Assembly: GCF_014117325.1 (NCBI RefSeq)
Contig: NZ_CP059732.1
Span: forward strand, 7,815,001-7,879,000
From: Spirosoma foliorum
Lineage (GTDB): Bacteria; Bacteroidota; Bacteroidia; Cytophagales; Spirosomataceae
Length of the DNA: 64,000 nucleotides
Direction: 5' to 3'
A program made the translations under genes and the position numbers. How positions within the stretch are numbered: the stretch's first letter is position 1; the number at the start of each line of letters is the position of its first letter. Shown here piece after piece: positions 1 to 8,179 of this stretch. The notes below the pieces were generated by a model. That model was not told the DNA's origin, made no database searches, and was given only the letters and a program-made list of their open reading frames with translations.

Positions 1-2
1 AT

Positions 3-248
3 GTGTTTGTGGAACGGACCCCCGGTCAAAAAATGACTGTTTCCCTGAAATCGGCCGATGGGGCGCTGTTAGACAAGCAATTTATCAACAGGAAGCAGGG
101 TAATTTCCACTTTCAATTTGATCTAACAGACCTAAGTGACGGTGCTTATCAAGTGGAGGTTGCCGCCGGAACTGATGTAACGACCTACCCAGTTACGATA
201 GCCACGAAGCCTGTCCAGACGCCATCCCGCACCATTACGCTGAACTAA
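3..248 (+). CDS. C-terminal part of a small secreted/cell-surface protein (5' end outside window)
   Basis: Only the last 81 codons or so are visible. The reading frame is open to the window edge, so the apparent GTG start is probably internal. The residues alternate polar and hydrophobic (KMTVSLKS, FHFQFDL, GAYQVEV), which suggests a small beta-sandwich. The segment D-L-S-D-G-A-Y-x-V-E-V resembles the end of Bacteroidota secretion-type or fibronectin-like domains. No catalytic motif is visible. Its stop codon overlaps the 3' end of the convergent TOPRIM-like gene by 14 bp. The family assignment is inference. Confidence 0.55.
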   Translation: MFVERTPGQKMTVSLKSADGALLDKQFINRKQGNFHFQFDLTDLSDGAYQVEVAAGTDVTTYPVTIATKPVQTPSRTITLN

Positions 249-882
249 TTGAACGGTATATAATAAAACCAGCCACGGTCGTGAGGCCATGGCTGGTTTT
301 ATGTTTTGGCTGATGATGAGCTAAGAAATACTTGACTTGATTATGGAAGTGTTTGAAACTTTCGGAGCGTTGCAGTAGCCAATCAATATCAACATTAACT
401 AAAAGCTCATTTGCCTTTTCAAGCTGTTTTTCAACTTTCAATTTCCCTCCGTAAATTTTCAATTTAGCCTCGTTTCGCATAATGTGCTCTAGAGGTTCAT
501 TCTTAGTCGAAGTAGGATAATCACGATGCCATTGCAAATAGAGCAACCAGTGCTCAATACATTGCACTGGAACCATAAGAATCACTTTATCATGCGCTTG
601 GCATAGTGAAGTCAATTTTGCTTTTAGTTCATCAATTCGTTTATGGTCGGTAGCATCAGCATCTCTGCCTACAAAGAGTACAGATAGGCCATATTTAATG
701 AAACCTTGACGAGTTGCATCTGGTAAAGTATCTTCAACCTCCTTCGCATTAGTTGCTTTTATCCGCCATCCAAATTGCTCGTTTTCCTGAAAGATTCCTG
801 GATGACACTGAGTCAAATAGTGTTCAATAAAGTTTTTATGCGCCTTATCTTCACATAAAATACCATAGCTAATTATGCTCAT
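235..882 (-). CDS. TOPRIM-like (DUF4276/RloB-like) protein, partner of the upstream ATPase
   Basis: A 215-residue protein. I chose the ATG at 882 because it overlaps the ATPase stop codon in an ATGA arrangement, the usual sign of translational coupling. Visible motifs are an N-terminal strand ending in acidic LCED (E11), then LFVGRDAD (D74, D76), then a conserved-looking CIEHWLL (E110, W112). This order, E then DxD then ExWLL, is typical of small TOPRIM-like proteins of the DUF4276 and RloB groups, which often pair with an AAA ATPase in phage defence and abortive-infection loci. Such proteins are thought to act as nucleases released by the ATPase. The last ~20 codons run through a hairpin that looks like the neighbour's terminator, so the C-terminal tail may be acquired. 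The exact family is uncertain. Confidence 0.6.
   Translation of the reverse strand: MSIISYGILCEDKAHKNFIEHYLTQCHPGIFQENEQFGWRIKATNAKEVEDTLPDATRQGFIKYGLSVLFVGRDADATDHKRIDELKAKLTSLCQAHDKVILMVPVQCIEHWLLYLQWHRDYPTSTKNEPLEHIMRNEAKLKIYGGKLKVEKQLEKANELLVNVDIDWLLQRSESFKHFHNQVKYFLAHHQPKHKTSHGLTTVAGFIIYRSISSA
265..300. terminator. Bidirectional hairpin terminator of the first gene
   Basis: AAAACCAGCCACGG and CCATGGCTGGTTTT form a near-perfect stem with A and T runs on its two sides, starting 17 bp after the stop at 248. It lies inside the 3' coding end of the convergent TOPRIM-like gene. Confidence 0.65.
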
Positions 883-2006
883 CGGGGTACACCACCTAAA
901 AGACCAACCTTCCATGCTTCCCCTAAACCGTCGAGATAACGTGGAGGGTCAAAACCTAATTTTTTACTTTCGTCAGTTTCTGGCTCAATAATATCTTTTT
1001 GTAGATTCTTTACGTGCGTAGCTCCTTCATCGTCTTTGTCGAAAATAAAGACAGACTCAGGCATATCTTTAAACATATCGACAACTGCTGGACTATGCGT
1101 CGTCATAATCACCTGTATATCTTTATCATCAACCAAACCAAAAATGAAGTTGATTATTTCTGCAATCCGACGCGGATGAATACCTTTTTCGGGTTCTTCA
1201 AGCAAAAGAAGTTTGGGAGGGTTGGGCTGGTTGATGATGCAAAGGAGAGCGAGGAAGTAGAGGGTACCTTCTGAGAGTTCGTCGGCCCAATAAGTAATAT
1301 CTTGTTTACTATTCGTTAAGCCGATACGCTTAAGCGACTTATTTTTAATATCTTCTGTAAGAGAAGCATCATCTAAGTTAATTTCATCGAACTCCGAAAT
1401 ACAAGTATGTAAATCTGACTCAATTCGATTGAATACAGTTCTTCTATACTTCCCTAGCATAAGATCCAGAAAACCAACTAGATTAGAAGCGTCAGCATTA
1501 ACTATGTTAGCGCCAATACCAACTGGCCCAGGTTGAATTAGTTTATTCGGATCTGGTCTGAAAATTTGAATATTTCCTAGCGCTGATAATAGTGAATGGA
1601 ATTCTCGTTCATTTAGTGATGAATCAATGTTTTTATCATTAAAATTTTGATTTATAAGCCTGGCATCAACTCCCCAATTTATTGTAAATGGCTCTGAAAT
1701 GTCACTAAATAGTAAATTTAAGCTAATATGAAGTTGATTGTCCTTTTTAAATACAATTGATTTGAATTTTTTGCTTTCTTCTTGCGCTTTTTTTCTAGCT
1801 AAATCATCTAGAAAGAATTGCATTTTTGCTTGCTTGTTCTTCCGAAAAAGCTCTCCGAATGGCTCTGAATCATAACAAAACTCCAGCGCCTTCAAAAAAT
1901 TCGTCTTACCCGAATTATTAGGCCCGATTAGCAAATTGACTTTTTGAAGATCGAGCGTGACGTCTTTTAGGCTTTTGAAGTTCTGGATGGAAACGCGCTT
2001 GAGCAT
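879..2006 (-). CDS. AAA/ABC-type ATPase of the OLD/RecF-like (AAA_21) group
   Basis: A 375-residue ATPase. The N-terminus (KRVSIQNFKSLKDV) is typical of RecF/SMC-like heads. The Walker A is GPNNSGKT (28-35), the ABC-type signature is LSEGT (about 244-248), the Walker B is LLLLEEPE (267-274) and the H-loop is TTHSP (302-306). The coiled-coil insertion is short, as in the stand-alone ATPases of two-gene defence modules (AbiL/RloA, PARIS AriA and similar). The TOPRIM-like gene follows with a 4-bp overlap, so the two are co-translated. The middle of the gene (about 1320-1830) is clearly more AT-rich than neighbouring housekeeping genes, which fits horizontal acquisition. A defence role is inferred from architecture. 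Confidence 0.8.
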   Translation of the reverse strand: MLKRVSIQNFKSLKDVTLDLQKVNLLIGPNNSGKTNFLKALEFCYDSEPFGELFRKNKQAKMQFFLDDLARKKAQEESKKFKSIVFKKDNQLHISLNLLFSDISEPFTINWGVDARLINQNFNDKNIDSSLNEREFHSLLSALGNIQIFRPDPNKLIQPGPVGIGANIVNADASNLVGFLDLMLGKYRRTVFNRIESDLHTCISEFDEINLDDASLTEDIKNKSLKRIGLTNSKQDITYWADELSEGTLYFLALLCIINQPNPPKLLLLEEPEKGIHPRRIAEIINFIFGLVDDKDIQVIMTTHSPAVVDMFKDMPESVFIFDKDDEGATHVKNLQKDIIEPETDESKKLGFDPPRYLDGLGEAWKVGLLGGVPR

Positions 2007-2034
2007 GGTCGGTAGCGGTAAATGGCGGTATACT

Positions 2035-2097
2035 CATTAACTGGGATTTCGATACGCCATATCTTGGAGATATGGCGTATCGAAATCCCAGTTAATG
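2035..2097. repeat. Perfect 30-bp inverted repeat with a TGG loop
   Basis: Positions 2035-2064 are the exact reverse complement of 2068-2097, separated by 3 nt. It lies between the 3' end of the peptidase gene and the start of the ATPase gene. There is no T-run, so it is not a standard intrinsic terminator, although the RNA would form a very stable hairpin. Confidence 0.9.
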
Positions 2098-2113
2098 TAT
2101 GCAAGATAACTAT

Positions 2114-3757
2114 TTACTTCCCCATTTCGGTAGCATGCATCAATACCGTATTATCGGGGTCAATGGCGACGGAGCCGGGCTTGGTGGCTAGGGGAACCGT
2201 GAAGGTCTGCGTTTGTTCGGTCATGGTCAGGCGGGCGGTTCGGGTGATTTCCCGACCATTGCTGCCACGGATGCTGAATGTGAGCGGTACCACAAAAAGC
2301 GCACCGCTACGTTGTGCCTGACGCACATCAATCACCAATGATTTTTTAGTGGCATCGTAACTCGACCCCCACACTAGTTCGGGGTAACCGGGCTGGTATA
2401 ACCATTGCTGGAAAAACTGCCCAAGCTTTTTACCCGATGCCGTTTCCATTACCGCCTGGAAATCGCTGGATTGGGCATTTCGATTGCGGTAGGTGGCGTA
2501 GTAAGCGCGGATGCCTTTCCAGAATGCCTCATCACCAATTTCATTCCGAAGCATGTGCAAGACCCAACCGCCCTTTTGGTAAGAGTTCGGATTGAGCAAG
2601 TCCATTAGGTTTGTCGTGGTCGAATCAACGATAGTGCCTTTGGGCTTTAGGGCTGAGTACCGAAAAATCTGCCCTTTGTTCTGGTTGAGCACTGCGTTGA
2701 GGGTGTCTTTCCCATAAGCATGTTCGAGATAAAGGCCCGAGAAGTAAGTAGCAAAGCCTTCGCTCAACCAAAGCTGCGACCAGTCGGATTCGGTGGCTGA
2801 ATTGCCAAACCACTGGTGGGCAATTTCGTGAGCCAGCAAAGCCTCTACATCCGAATCTTTATGGCCAACAATCACTTTCTCATTGTAGAAAATGCAACTG
2901 GCGTTTTCCATACCGCCGAAAACCGTGGTCGACTCTACGTTCGCCAGCTTCTCGTACGAATACGGACCAATTTTGTCGATGAAGTATTGCAGGATTTCCT
3001 TCGCCGGACGATAGTCGATAAACCCTTTCTGACTATCGTTCGGATACAGCCAGCTTTGTACCGGCACGCCACTTACCGAGCCGACTTCCTCAACCGCAAA
3101 TTGGGCTGCACCAATCACCATCACTTTGGTCGGAATGGGTGTGTTCTCTTGCCAGCGGGTCAATTTGCGGCCATTCGGTAGGTTGCTTTCATTCAGGAGT
3201 TTTCCATTGGCAATAACCCGATATGTAGCAGGAGCATTGACGGAAAACGAACAGGTTGCTTTATCGGAAGGATGATCGACCACGGGTAGGTAATTCCGGG
3301 CGTTGTTAGGCCAATTGTCGCCAAAAAAAGTACGTTCACCAAACTTGTTCCGACTAATAATTAACCCTCGGGCTGGCGTACCGTCATACCGAATAACTAC
3401 TTCTGTTGGTTGATTTGGCGCGGGCGGTAAGTTAATGAATACCCGGTCGTTCCGCTGATTGAAGGGAGCCGCTTTGCCATCCGCCAGACTTACTGAACGC
3501 ACTTTCATCCCTTGGGTAGAATCTACTTTACTAGCTATTAAATCGAACCAGACGGTTTGACGGTCGTCGGCTCGGGTGAATCGAATGGTAGTTTCGCCTT
3601 TAATCTGGTTAGTCGAATCGCTCAGCGTGAGCGAAAAGGCATAATTCAGAACGTCGACACCGGGTTGCGTATAACGGGCTAAGTTGCCTGGTTGTTGGCA
3701 TTGGGCAGTCGAGATAATTAAAACAAATAGGGCAATTAATAATCCTTTTTCCTTCAT
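2114..3757 (-). CDS. M1-family zinc aminopeptidase, secreted
   Basis: About 548 residues. The open frame extends upstream to 3862, but I place the start at the ATG at 3757 because it begins a clear signal peptide (MKEKGLLIALFVLIIS...). The exopeptidase motif GGMEN is at about 281-285. The zinc site HEIAH is at about 310-314, followed after 18 residues by the third ligand Glu in LSEGF (about 333). This is the classic gluzincin HExxH-x18-E layout. It would remove N-terminal residues from peptides in the periplasm or outside the cell. The length suits the compact bacterial M1 form without the ERAP1-like C-terminal domain. A signal peptidase I site near AQCQQ is more likely than a lipobox, because Q precedes the Cys. 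Confidence 0.88.
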   Translation of the reverse strand: MKEKGLLIALFVLIISTAQCQQPGNLARYTQPGVDVLNYAFSLTLSDSTNQIKGETTIRFTRADDRQTVWFDLIASKVDSTQGMKVRSVSLADGKAAPFNQRNDRVFINLPPAPNQPTEVVIRYDGTPARGLIISRNKFGERTFFGDNWPNNARNYLPVVDHPSDKATCSFSVNAPATYRVIANGKLLNESNLPNGRKLTRWQENTPIPTKVMVIGAAQFAVEEVGSVSGVPVQSWLYPNDSQKGFIDYRPAKEILQYFIDKIGPYSYEKLANVESTTVFGGMENASCIFYNEKVIVGHKDSDVEALLAHEIAHQWFGNSATESDWSQLWLSEGFATYFSGLYLEHAYGKDTLNAVLNQNKGQIFRYSALKPKGTIVDSTTTNLMDLLNPNSYQKGGWVLHMLRNEIGDEAFWKGIRAYYATYRNRNAQSSDFQAVMETASGKKLGQFFQQWLYQPGYPELVWGSSYDATKKSLVIDVRQAQRSGALFVVPLTFSIRGSNGREITRTARLTMTEQTQTFTVPLATKPGSVAIDPDNTVLMHATEMGK

Positions 3758-3867
3758 GCTAATACGTTCAGGTTCTATTAATGCTATGGATTCTCGTAGG
3801 GCTAAGTCGTTTATCTCCCGCATAATAGAATCTGAAGAATCAATAGAATCAAATTTATCCAATCTAT

Positions 3868-4275
3868 TTACTCCTTAATCTCCTGGCAAAGTTCGATCAA
3901 AACCCCATTCGTACCTTTAGGATGTAGAAAACAAACTAATTTATTATCGGCTCCGCGTTTCGGAACGTCATTTAACAGGGTAAATCCTTCATTTTTTAAC
4001 CGCTCCATCTCTGCCTGAATGTTATCTACTTCAAAGGCAATGTGATGAATACCTTCCCCTTTTTTCTCCAGAAATTTGGCAATTGGACTGTCAGGGCTGG
4101 TTGCTTCGAGAAGCTCAATTTTAGTCTGGTTTACCTGAAAAAAAGAAGTCGTTACACCTTCTGTCGCAACGGCTTCGGCTTTGTAGGGGGCTACGTTTAG
4201 TAACTTGGTAAATAAGTCGTTTGACGCAACAATGTCACGAACAGCGATGCCGATATGTTCAACGTTTGTAAGCAT
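3868..4275 (-). CDS. mce: Methylmalonyl-CoA epimerase (VOC superfamily)
   Basis: A 135-residue protein. An in-frame TTG lies five codons upstream, but the ATG at 4275 precedes the conserved MLTNVEHIGIAVRD start. This opening, together with GEGIHHIAFEVD in the middle and a C-terminal GVLIELCQ, is the usual signature of bacterial methylmalonyl-CoA epimerase. Metal-binding residues are H near the N-terminus (NVEHIG), H in IHHIAF and the terminal E in LIELCQ. It interconverts the (R) and (S) forms of methylmalonyl-CoA in propionyl-CoA metabolism. No mutase gene is adjacent in the window. The stop lies close to the peptidase region, on the same strand. Confidence 0.88.
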   Translation of the reverse strand: MLTNVEHIGIAVRDIVASNDLFTKLLNVAPYKAEAVATEGVTTSFFQVNQTKIELLEATSPDSPIAKFLEKKGEGIHHIAFEVDNIQAEMERLKNEGFTLLNDVPKRGADNKLVCFLHPKGTNGVLIELCQEIKE

Positions 4276-4279
4276 GATC

Positions 4280-4364
4280 GTCTGGGCCAAGCCGCTACGG
4301 CGGACCGTTCTGGCTTGGCCTTGATTAGTTATTGTAAAAGGCCAAGCCAGAGCTTGGCCCAGAC
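4280..4364. repeat. Nested inverted repeat upstream of mce
   Basis: The outer arms GTCTGGGCCAAGC (4280-4292) and GCTTGGCCCAGAC (4352-4364) are perfectly complementary. The inner arms GGCTTGGCC (4312-4320) and GGCCAAGCC (4340-4348) form a second stem. It fills the spacer between the divergent mce and iscA-like genes. Confidence 0.8.
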
Positions 4365-4442
4365 ATAGAACAGAACTTTTCCATTTAGCCGAAAGTTATA
4401 GAGAAAGCATTGATATGTGTCAACACTGACTCGATTACAACT

Positions 4443-4769
4443 ATGGTTACGGTTTCTGAAATTGCTAAAAATAAAATTGTTGAACTCCGTCAGAAAGATG
4501 GTCTGAACGATAACTACGCTATTCGGGTGGGTGTTCAGGGAGGAGGTTGCTCGGGTCTGATGTACGATCTGCAGTTCGACGCTACGCAGCAGCCAACCGA
4601 CCACGTTGTTGAAGATAAAGGCGTTAAGATTCTGATAGATCGCAAAAGCCTACTCTATCTGGCCGGTACCGAACTTGATTTTTCGGACGGGCTAAATGGC
4701 AAAGGATTCCAGTTCAAAAACCCCAACGCCAGCCGGACCTGCGGTTGCGGTGAGAGTTTCGCCGTCTGA
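4443..4769 (+). CDS. A-type iron-sulfur carrier protein (IscA/SufA/ErpA family)
   Basis: A 108-residue protein. I start it at the ATG at 4443, since the longer frame would need a TTG and adds residues with no family counterpart. The three conserved cysteines are present: C36 in GGGCSGL and C100/C102 in TCGCGESF, the family hallmark used to bind and hand over Fe-S clusters or iron. The length matches IscA/SufA. It acts in the cytoplasm in cluster delivery to apo-enzymes. No other suf or isc gene is adjacent, so I cannot say which subfamily it is. Confidence 0.9.
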   Translation: MVTVSEIAKNKIVELRQKDGLNDNYAIRVGVQGGGCSGLMYDLQFDATQQPTDHVVEDKGVKILIDRKSLLYLAGTELDFSDGLNGKGFQFKNPNASRTCGCGESFAV

Positions 4770-4788
4770 AACCGCATCGGCGGCCCGG

Positions 4789-4955
4789 CGGGATTTTTGT
4801 GATTACTATGATTTTCTTGATTTTTTGAAGAAGCCAGCCTATATAAGGTTGGCTTCTTCATTTTTATGCCTTATTTCATGCATTGTCAGCTAATTGCTAA
4901 GCTTATAAAAAGAAAAATCATAGTCAGTCAGTTAAATCAAAAAAATCCCGGTTCA
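4789..4955. repeat. Inverted pair of the ~40-bp GGGATTTTTGTGATT repeat
   Basis: One copy reads forward at about 4789-4816 (CGGGATTTTTGTGATTACT then ATGATTTT) and a second reads backwards at about 4913-4955. Between them lies a hairpin, GAAGAAGCCAGCC and GGTTGGCTTCTTC. The pair fills the gap between iscA-like and thioesterase genes. Further copies are at 5518-5700 and 13927-14037. Confidence 0.8.
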
Positions 4956-4956
4956 G

Positions 4957-5535
4957 ATGAACGCCAAGCCCGTTAGTCACTCCCGTACCACACTTACCGA
5001 ATTGATGATTCCGGCTTACGCCAATTTTGGTGGCCGCGTACATGGTGGAATACTGCTGTCATTAATGGATAAGGTGGCCTATGCCTGTGCAGCGAAACAT
5101 GCTGGTCAATACTGCGTGACGGTTTCGGTCGATGGCGTGAATTTCCGGCAACCCGTTGAAGTGGGTGAACTGGTTTCGCTGATGGCGTCGGTTAATTATG
5201 TTGGTCGAACGTCGCTGATTGTGGGTATTAAGGTCGTGGCGGAGAATGTGAAAATCGGGAGCGTGAAGCACACAAATACTAGCTATTTCACGATGGTGGC
5301 GAAAGATGACAATGAGAAACCGACCGAAGTACCACCACTTCTGCTCGAAACCTCAGATGATATCCGTCGTTTTCTGGAAGCGATGAAACGTAAAGAGTTA
5401 CGCGCCTTAAACGCAGAGTATTTTCACAACGCCAAAACCCAGATGCTCATCGACGAAAGTGTTGATAAATTAGCGAACGAGCGTTGCCAGCTGGCCAACG
5501 GTCTGAGCCTGGATTTACGGGATTTACCTGACTGA
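4957..5535 (+). CDS. Acyl-CoA thioesterase, hotdog fold (YciA/BACH type)
   Basis: A 192-residue protein. The N-terminal hotdog domain (about 10-125) contains NFGGRVHGGILLSLMDKVAY, where the NxxGxxHGG segment carries the catalytic region seen in YciA and brain acyl-CoA hydrolases. Later SVDGVNFRQPVEVGELV matches the family's second half. It would hydrolyse acyl-CoA thioesters in the cytoplasm. About 65 extra residues at the C-terminus are helical and charged, a common extension in Bacteroidota members. The final codons overlap the first arm of an inverted repeat, so the last residues (RDLPD) may be repeat-derived. Confidence 0.85.
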   Translation: MNAKPVSHSRTTLTELMIPAYANFGGRVHGGILLSLMDKVAYACAAKHAGQYCVTVSVDGVNFRQPVEVGELVSLMASVNYVGRTSLIVGIKVVAENVKIGSVKHTNTSYFTMVAKDDNEKPTEVPPLLLETSDDIRRFLEAMKRKELRALNAEYFHNAKTQMLIDESVDKLANERCQLANGLSLDLRDLPD

Positions 5536-5700
5536 CTATGATTTTGTCTCTATCATAAATGTTCATTACGGCTGAATAGATTTTTGTCATTTCGACGTTA
5601 GGAGAAATCTCAAAAACCTCATTAGTAAAGCTTAAGATTTCTCCTAACGTCGAAATGACAAAATCATAGTCAGTCAGTTAAATCACAAAAATCCCGGTTT
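5518..5700. repeat. Nested inverted repeat: outer 40-bp repeat pair and inner perfect 29-bp arms
   Basis: The outer arms are two copies of the GGGATTT...GACTGACTATGATTTT repeat (5518-5548 and 5660-5699) in opposite orientation. The inner arms (5582-5610 and 5635-5663) are exact reverse complements built on TCATTTCGACGTTAGGAGAA. The element lies between convergent genes and includes the last codons of the thioesterase gene. Confidence 0.88.
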
Positions 5701-6727
5701 AGATTTCCCCCCGCACAATCTTAGCCCCAGCCACCATATTCGTTAGTTTCTGTTTGGCGGCCCAGCGAGCGGTTTGGCTTAAGCCACAATCGGGAGCAAC
5801 GGCCAGTTTTTCTGCCGGAACATAAGGCAGGCATTTGCGGATGCGTTCCGCTACATCTTCAGGCGTTTCGATGTAGTAGCTTTTTACGTCGATGACTCCA
5901 ACGGCTACGTCGAACTTTTCGGCGAAGCGTTCCAGAAGATTTACTTCTGAGAAATTCAGGATGGTCATTTCGGAGTGAAGCTCATCGACGGTCATATCCA
6001 GAAAGTCGGGTAGCATGGGAGCGATAGTCTTTTTTCCTACCGAACGGCCTTTGTAGTTGCCAAAGCAAAGGTGCATCGAAAGCCTAGTTTTGCCGACACC
6101 CGGTGCCACTGTCCGGTTGAAAATATCTACAAATCGTTTCGTGTCTTCCCGATAGGCATAACACGACATCGATGGCTCGTCTACACAAATTTCGGGGACA
6201 CCCAACTCAACCAGTGTGGCAATCTCTTTGCTTACCAGCGGCAACAAGGCTTCCGTTACTTCCCAACGATCTTTGTACAGCCTTCCCGGTAATAGTCGCC
6301 CACTGAGCGTGTATGGGCCTGGAATCGACACTTTGATGCCCTGCCCTTCGGGCGCTAATCGTTTCAGACGAAGATATTCTTCCACAACACCCAAGCCATT
6401 GGGGGCAGTTAGCGGCTCAATAATGTTATGCTTGCCTCGCTGATCGTGAGCGGGTGGGCCAAAACGACGTAACTCCGTCTCATTATTCTGGATGCCGTTG
6501 ATGTAGCCGTAAAACGACAGATTAAAATCGAAGCGGGTTTGTTCGCCATCAGTGATAACATCCAAACCAGCAGCTACCTGATCGTGAACAGAGGCCACAA
6601 CGGCATCTTCAATCATTTCATTGATGTCGGCAGGGCCAAACTGGCCGAGATGCTGACTGGAAAATTCGAGCCAGCCCGGAAAGGGCATTGAACCGACAAC
6701 CGTAGTTTTAATAGGAACAGGTTGCAT
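5699..6727 (-). CDS. MetE-like cobalamin-independent methionine synthase II family methyltransferase
   Basis: A 342-residue protein matching only the C-terminal catalytic barrel of MetE. The start TTVVGSMPFPGWL is typical. Zinc-ligand candidates are H219 and C221 in SMHLCFG, a Glu in the following HSEM/FSEV region, and C314 in APDCGLSQ, the order used in MetE. Stand-alone versions lack the N-terminal folate-binding half and may transfer methyl groups from other donors, so the substrate is not certain. It is the last gene of a same-strand SDR/GNAT/MetE-like run with short gaps. Confidence 0.82.
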   Translation of the reverse strand: MQPVPIKTTVVGSMPFPGWLEFSSQHLGQFGPADINEMIEDAVVASVHDQVAAGLDVITDGEQTRFDFNLSFYGYINGIQNNETELRRFGPPAHDQRGKHNIIEPLTAPNGLGVVEEYLRLKRLAPEGQGIKVSIPGPYTLSGRLLPGRLYKDRWEVTEALLPLVSKEIATLVELGVPEICVDEPSMSCYAYREDTKRFVDIFNRTVAPGVGKTRLSMHLCFGNYKGRSVGKKTIAPMLPDFLDMTVDELHSEMTILNFSEVNLLERFAEKFDVAVGVIDVKSYYIETPEDVAERIRKCLPYVPAEKLAVAPDCGLSQTARWAAKQKLTNMVAGAKIVRGEI

Positions 6728-6800
6728 GGGTTTAGTTAGGTTTAGGCGGTTGAGTTAAGCTGCTTGTCGTAGACAAAAGCACTTTGTCGTGAGGTTTTAA

Positions 6801-7307
6801 CTAACGGAAGTTATGTTCCCACCAAAGCATATCTTCAATACGATCAAATAGCCGGAAGCCATTTTTCTCCAGCACTTTCTGAGAGGCTACATTCTCGGTA
6901 TTGGTATCCGCAACAACACGCAAAACACCTGGTTGCTGACCGGCCCAATTTACCAGCCCGCCAACCATTTCGGTCATATAGCCCTTGCGTTGTAGGGCGG
7001 GATAGGTCCCGTAGCCAATCTCAACAGCTCCCGTTTCATCGGGTTCGCCCTTAAACTTGGCTTCGGCTACAAATTGTTGTTTCTCCCGATCAATAGCCAG
7101 CCACAATGTGTGATAAAGCGGGTCGAGTGTGGAGTTTTGTAAACGAGGTATTGTAAAATGAGTAATGATGCTCAGAACCGGATCGACAGCTTCCCGATGG
7201 CCTTTTTTCAATCCTAATGTGGCTTCCAGGCGGTGTTTATCCGAGATGTGGAGCCGAAGTTGATCGAGACTCAGCGGGATTAGCGTTAAGCGGGGTGTTT
7301 CGATCAT
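6801..7307 (-). CDS. GNAT-family N-acetyltransferase (RimJ/RimL-like)
   Basis: A 168-residue protein. MIETPRLTLIPLSLDQL is the usual start of RimJ/RimL-type acetyltransferases. The acetyl-CoA site region is YPALQRKGYMTEMV (the R/Q-x-x-G-x-G/A loop, here QRKGYM), followed by VVADTNTENVASQKVLEKNGF, where N and the KxG(F) motif are typical. It would transfer acetyl from acetyl-CoA to an amine, but the substrate cannot be read. The gene starts 10 bp after the SDR stop, so the two are surely co-transcribed. Confidence 0.85.
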   Translation of the reverse strand: MIETPRLTLIPLSLDQLRLHISDKHRLEATLGLKKGHREAVDPVLSIITHFTIPRLQNSTLDPLYHTLWLAIDREKQQFVAEAKFKGEPDETGAVEIGYGTYPALQRKGYMTEMVGGLVNWAGQQPGVLRVVADTNTENVASQKVLEKNGFRLFDRIEDMLWWEHNFR

Positions 7308-7317
7308 GGCTAATAGG

Positions 7318-8100
7318 TTAGATTTGTCCTTCGCTCACACTCCAGCCCCCATCGATGGTCAGAACCTGACCGGTGGTGAAGGCCGAGTAGTCAGACATGA
7401 AGTAAACAGCGGCCCCATCCAGATCGTCGGGATGGCCAATGCGGCCTCCATCGAGCGGTTGTTTGGTTTTGGTGAAGGCCAGAATGGTCTCGTCCTGCGT
7501 GGCCCGTTTGGCCATTGGTGTTTCGACCAGAGCAGGTGCCAGCACATTTACCCGAATATTATCGCTGGCGTAATAAGCGGCTACTGATTTGGTGAAGCCA
7601 ATCACCCCCGATTTCATAGCGGCATATGCATGCGTTGCAAAGTAAGTAGGTGAAGGGCGAGAACCTAGTACGGAACCCATGTTAAGGATAGATCCACCTC
7701 CGCCTTGCGCACGGAACGCACGGACAGCTGCCTGATTCGACAGCATCAACGAGGTGAGATTTAGATTGGCCGTATACGTCCAGCCTTCGAGGGTAAGCTC
7801 ATGGAGAGGCCCATCGCCGAAACGCCGACCACTGCCACCGGCTACATGATAGAGTCCATCAAAACCACCAAAAATCTGCTGACAAAGGGCAATAGCTTTG
7901 GGAGCTGTTTGCGGGTCAGAAGCATCACCCGACATCGCTAGTCCATTGCCATCCAATTGTTTTTCGGCTTCTGCACAGCTCTCTGGATTCCGCCCGACTA
8001 CGACCACTTGTGCCCCTTCCCGTACGAACGCCAACGCAGCCGACAAACCCATACCCGTTGTGCCACCGATGACGACGATCTTTTTATTTTCTAACCACAT
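7318..8100 (-). CDS. Short-chain dehydrogenase/reductase
   Basis: A 260-residue classical SDR. The NAD(P)-binding motif is GGTTGMG (12-18). The catalytic Ser is in NMGSVLG (S143), and Y159 and K163 are in HAYAAMK. The segment NIRVNVLAPALVETPM and the C-terminal YFMSDYSAFTTGQVLTIDGGWS are family hallmarks. It oxidises or reduces an alcohol/ketone pair of unknown identity. First gene of a three-gene run with the GNAT and MetE-like genes. Confidence 0.88.
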   Translation of the reverse strand: MWLENKKIVVIGGTTGMGLSAALAFVREGAQVVVVGRNPESCAEAEKQLDGNGLAMSGDASDPQTAPKAIALCQQIFGGFDGLYHVAGGSGRRFGDGPLHELTLEGWTYTANLNLTSLMLSNQAAVRAFRAQGGGGSILNMGSVLGSRPSPTYFATHAYAAMKSGVIGFTKSVAAYYASDNIRVNVLAPALVETPMAKRATQDETILAFTKTKQPLDGGRIGHPDDLDGAAVYFMSDYSAFTTGQVLTIDGGWSVSEGQI

Positions 8101-8179
8101 TGGAATCTTGGATAATCAAATTGGAATTTAGTCACGCAAGAAACGAAATTGCGCCTGTAACACCAATATCACTTACCTA

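Noticed and set aside
235..2006. Naming the ATPase pair as PARIS or Gabija
   Set aside because: The small protein lacks features that would separate DUF4435, DUF4276 and RloB by eye, and the Gabija helicase partner is absent.
3758..3862. Longer N-terminus for the M1 peptidase
   Set aside because: It would bury the signal peptide; the extra residues come from iterated GATTCTA sequence.
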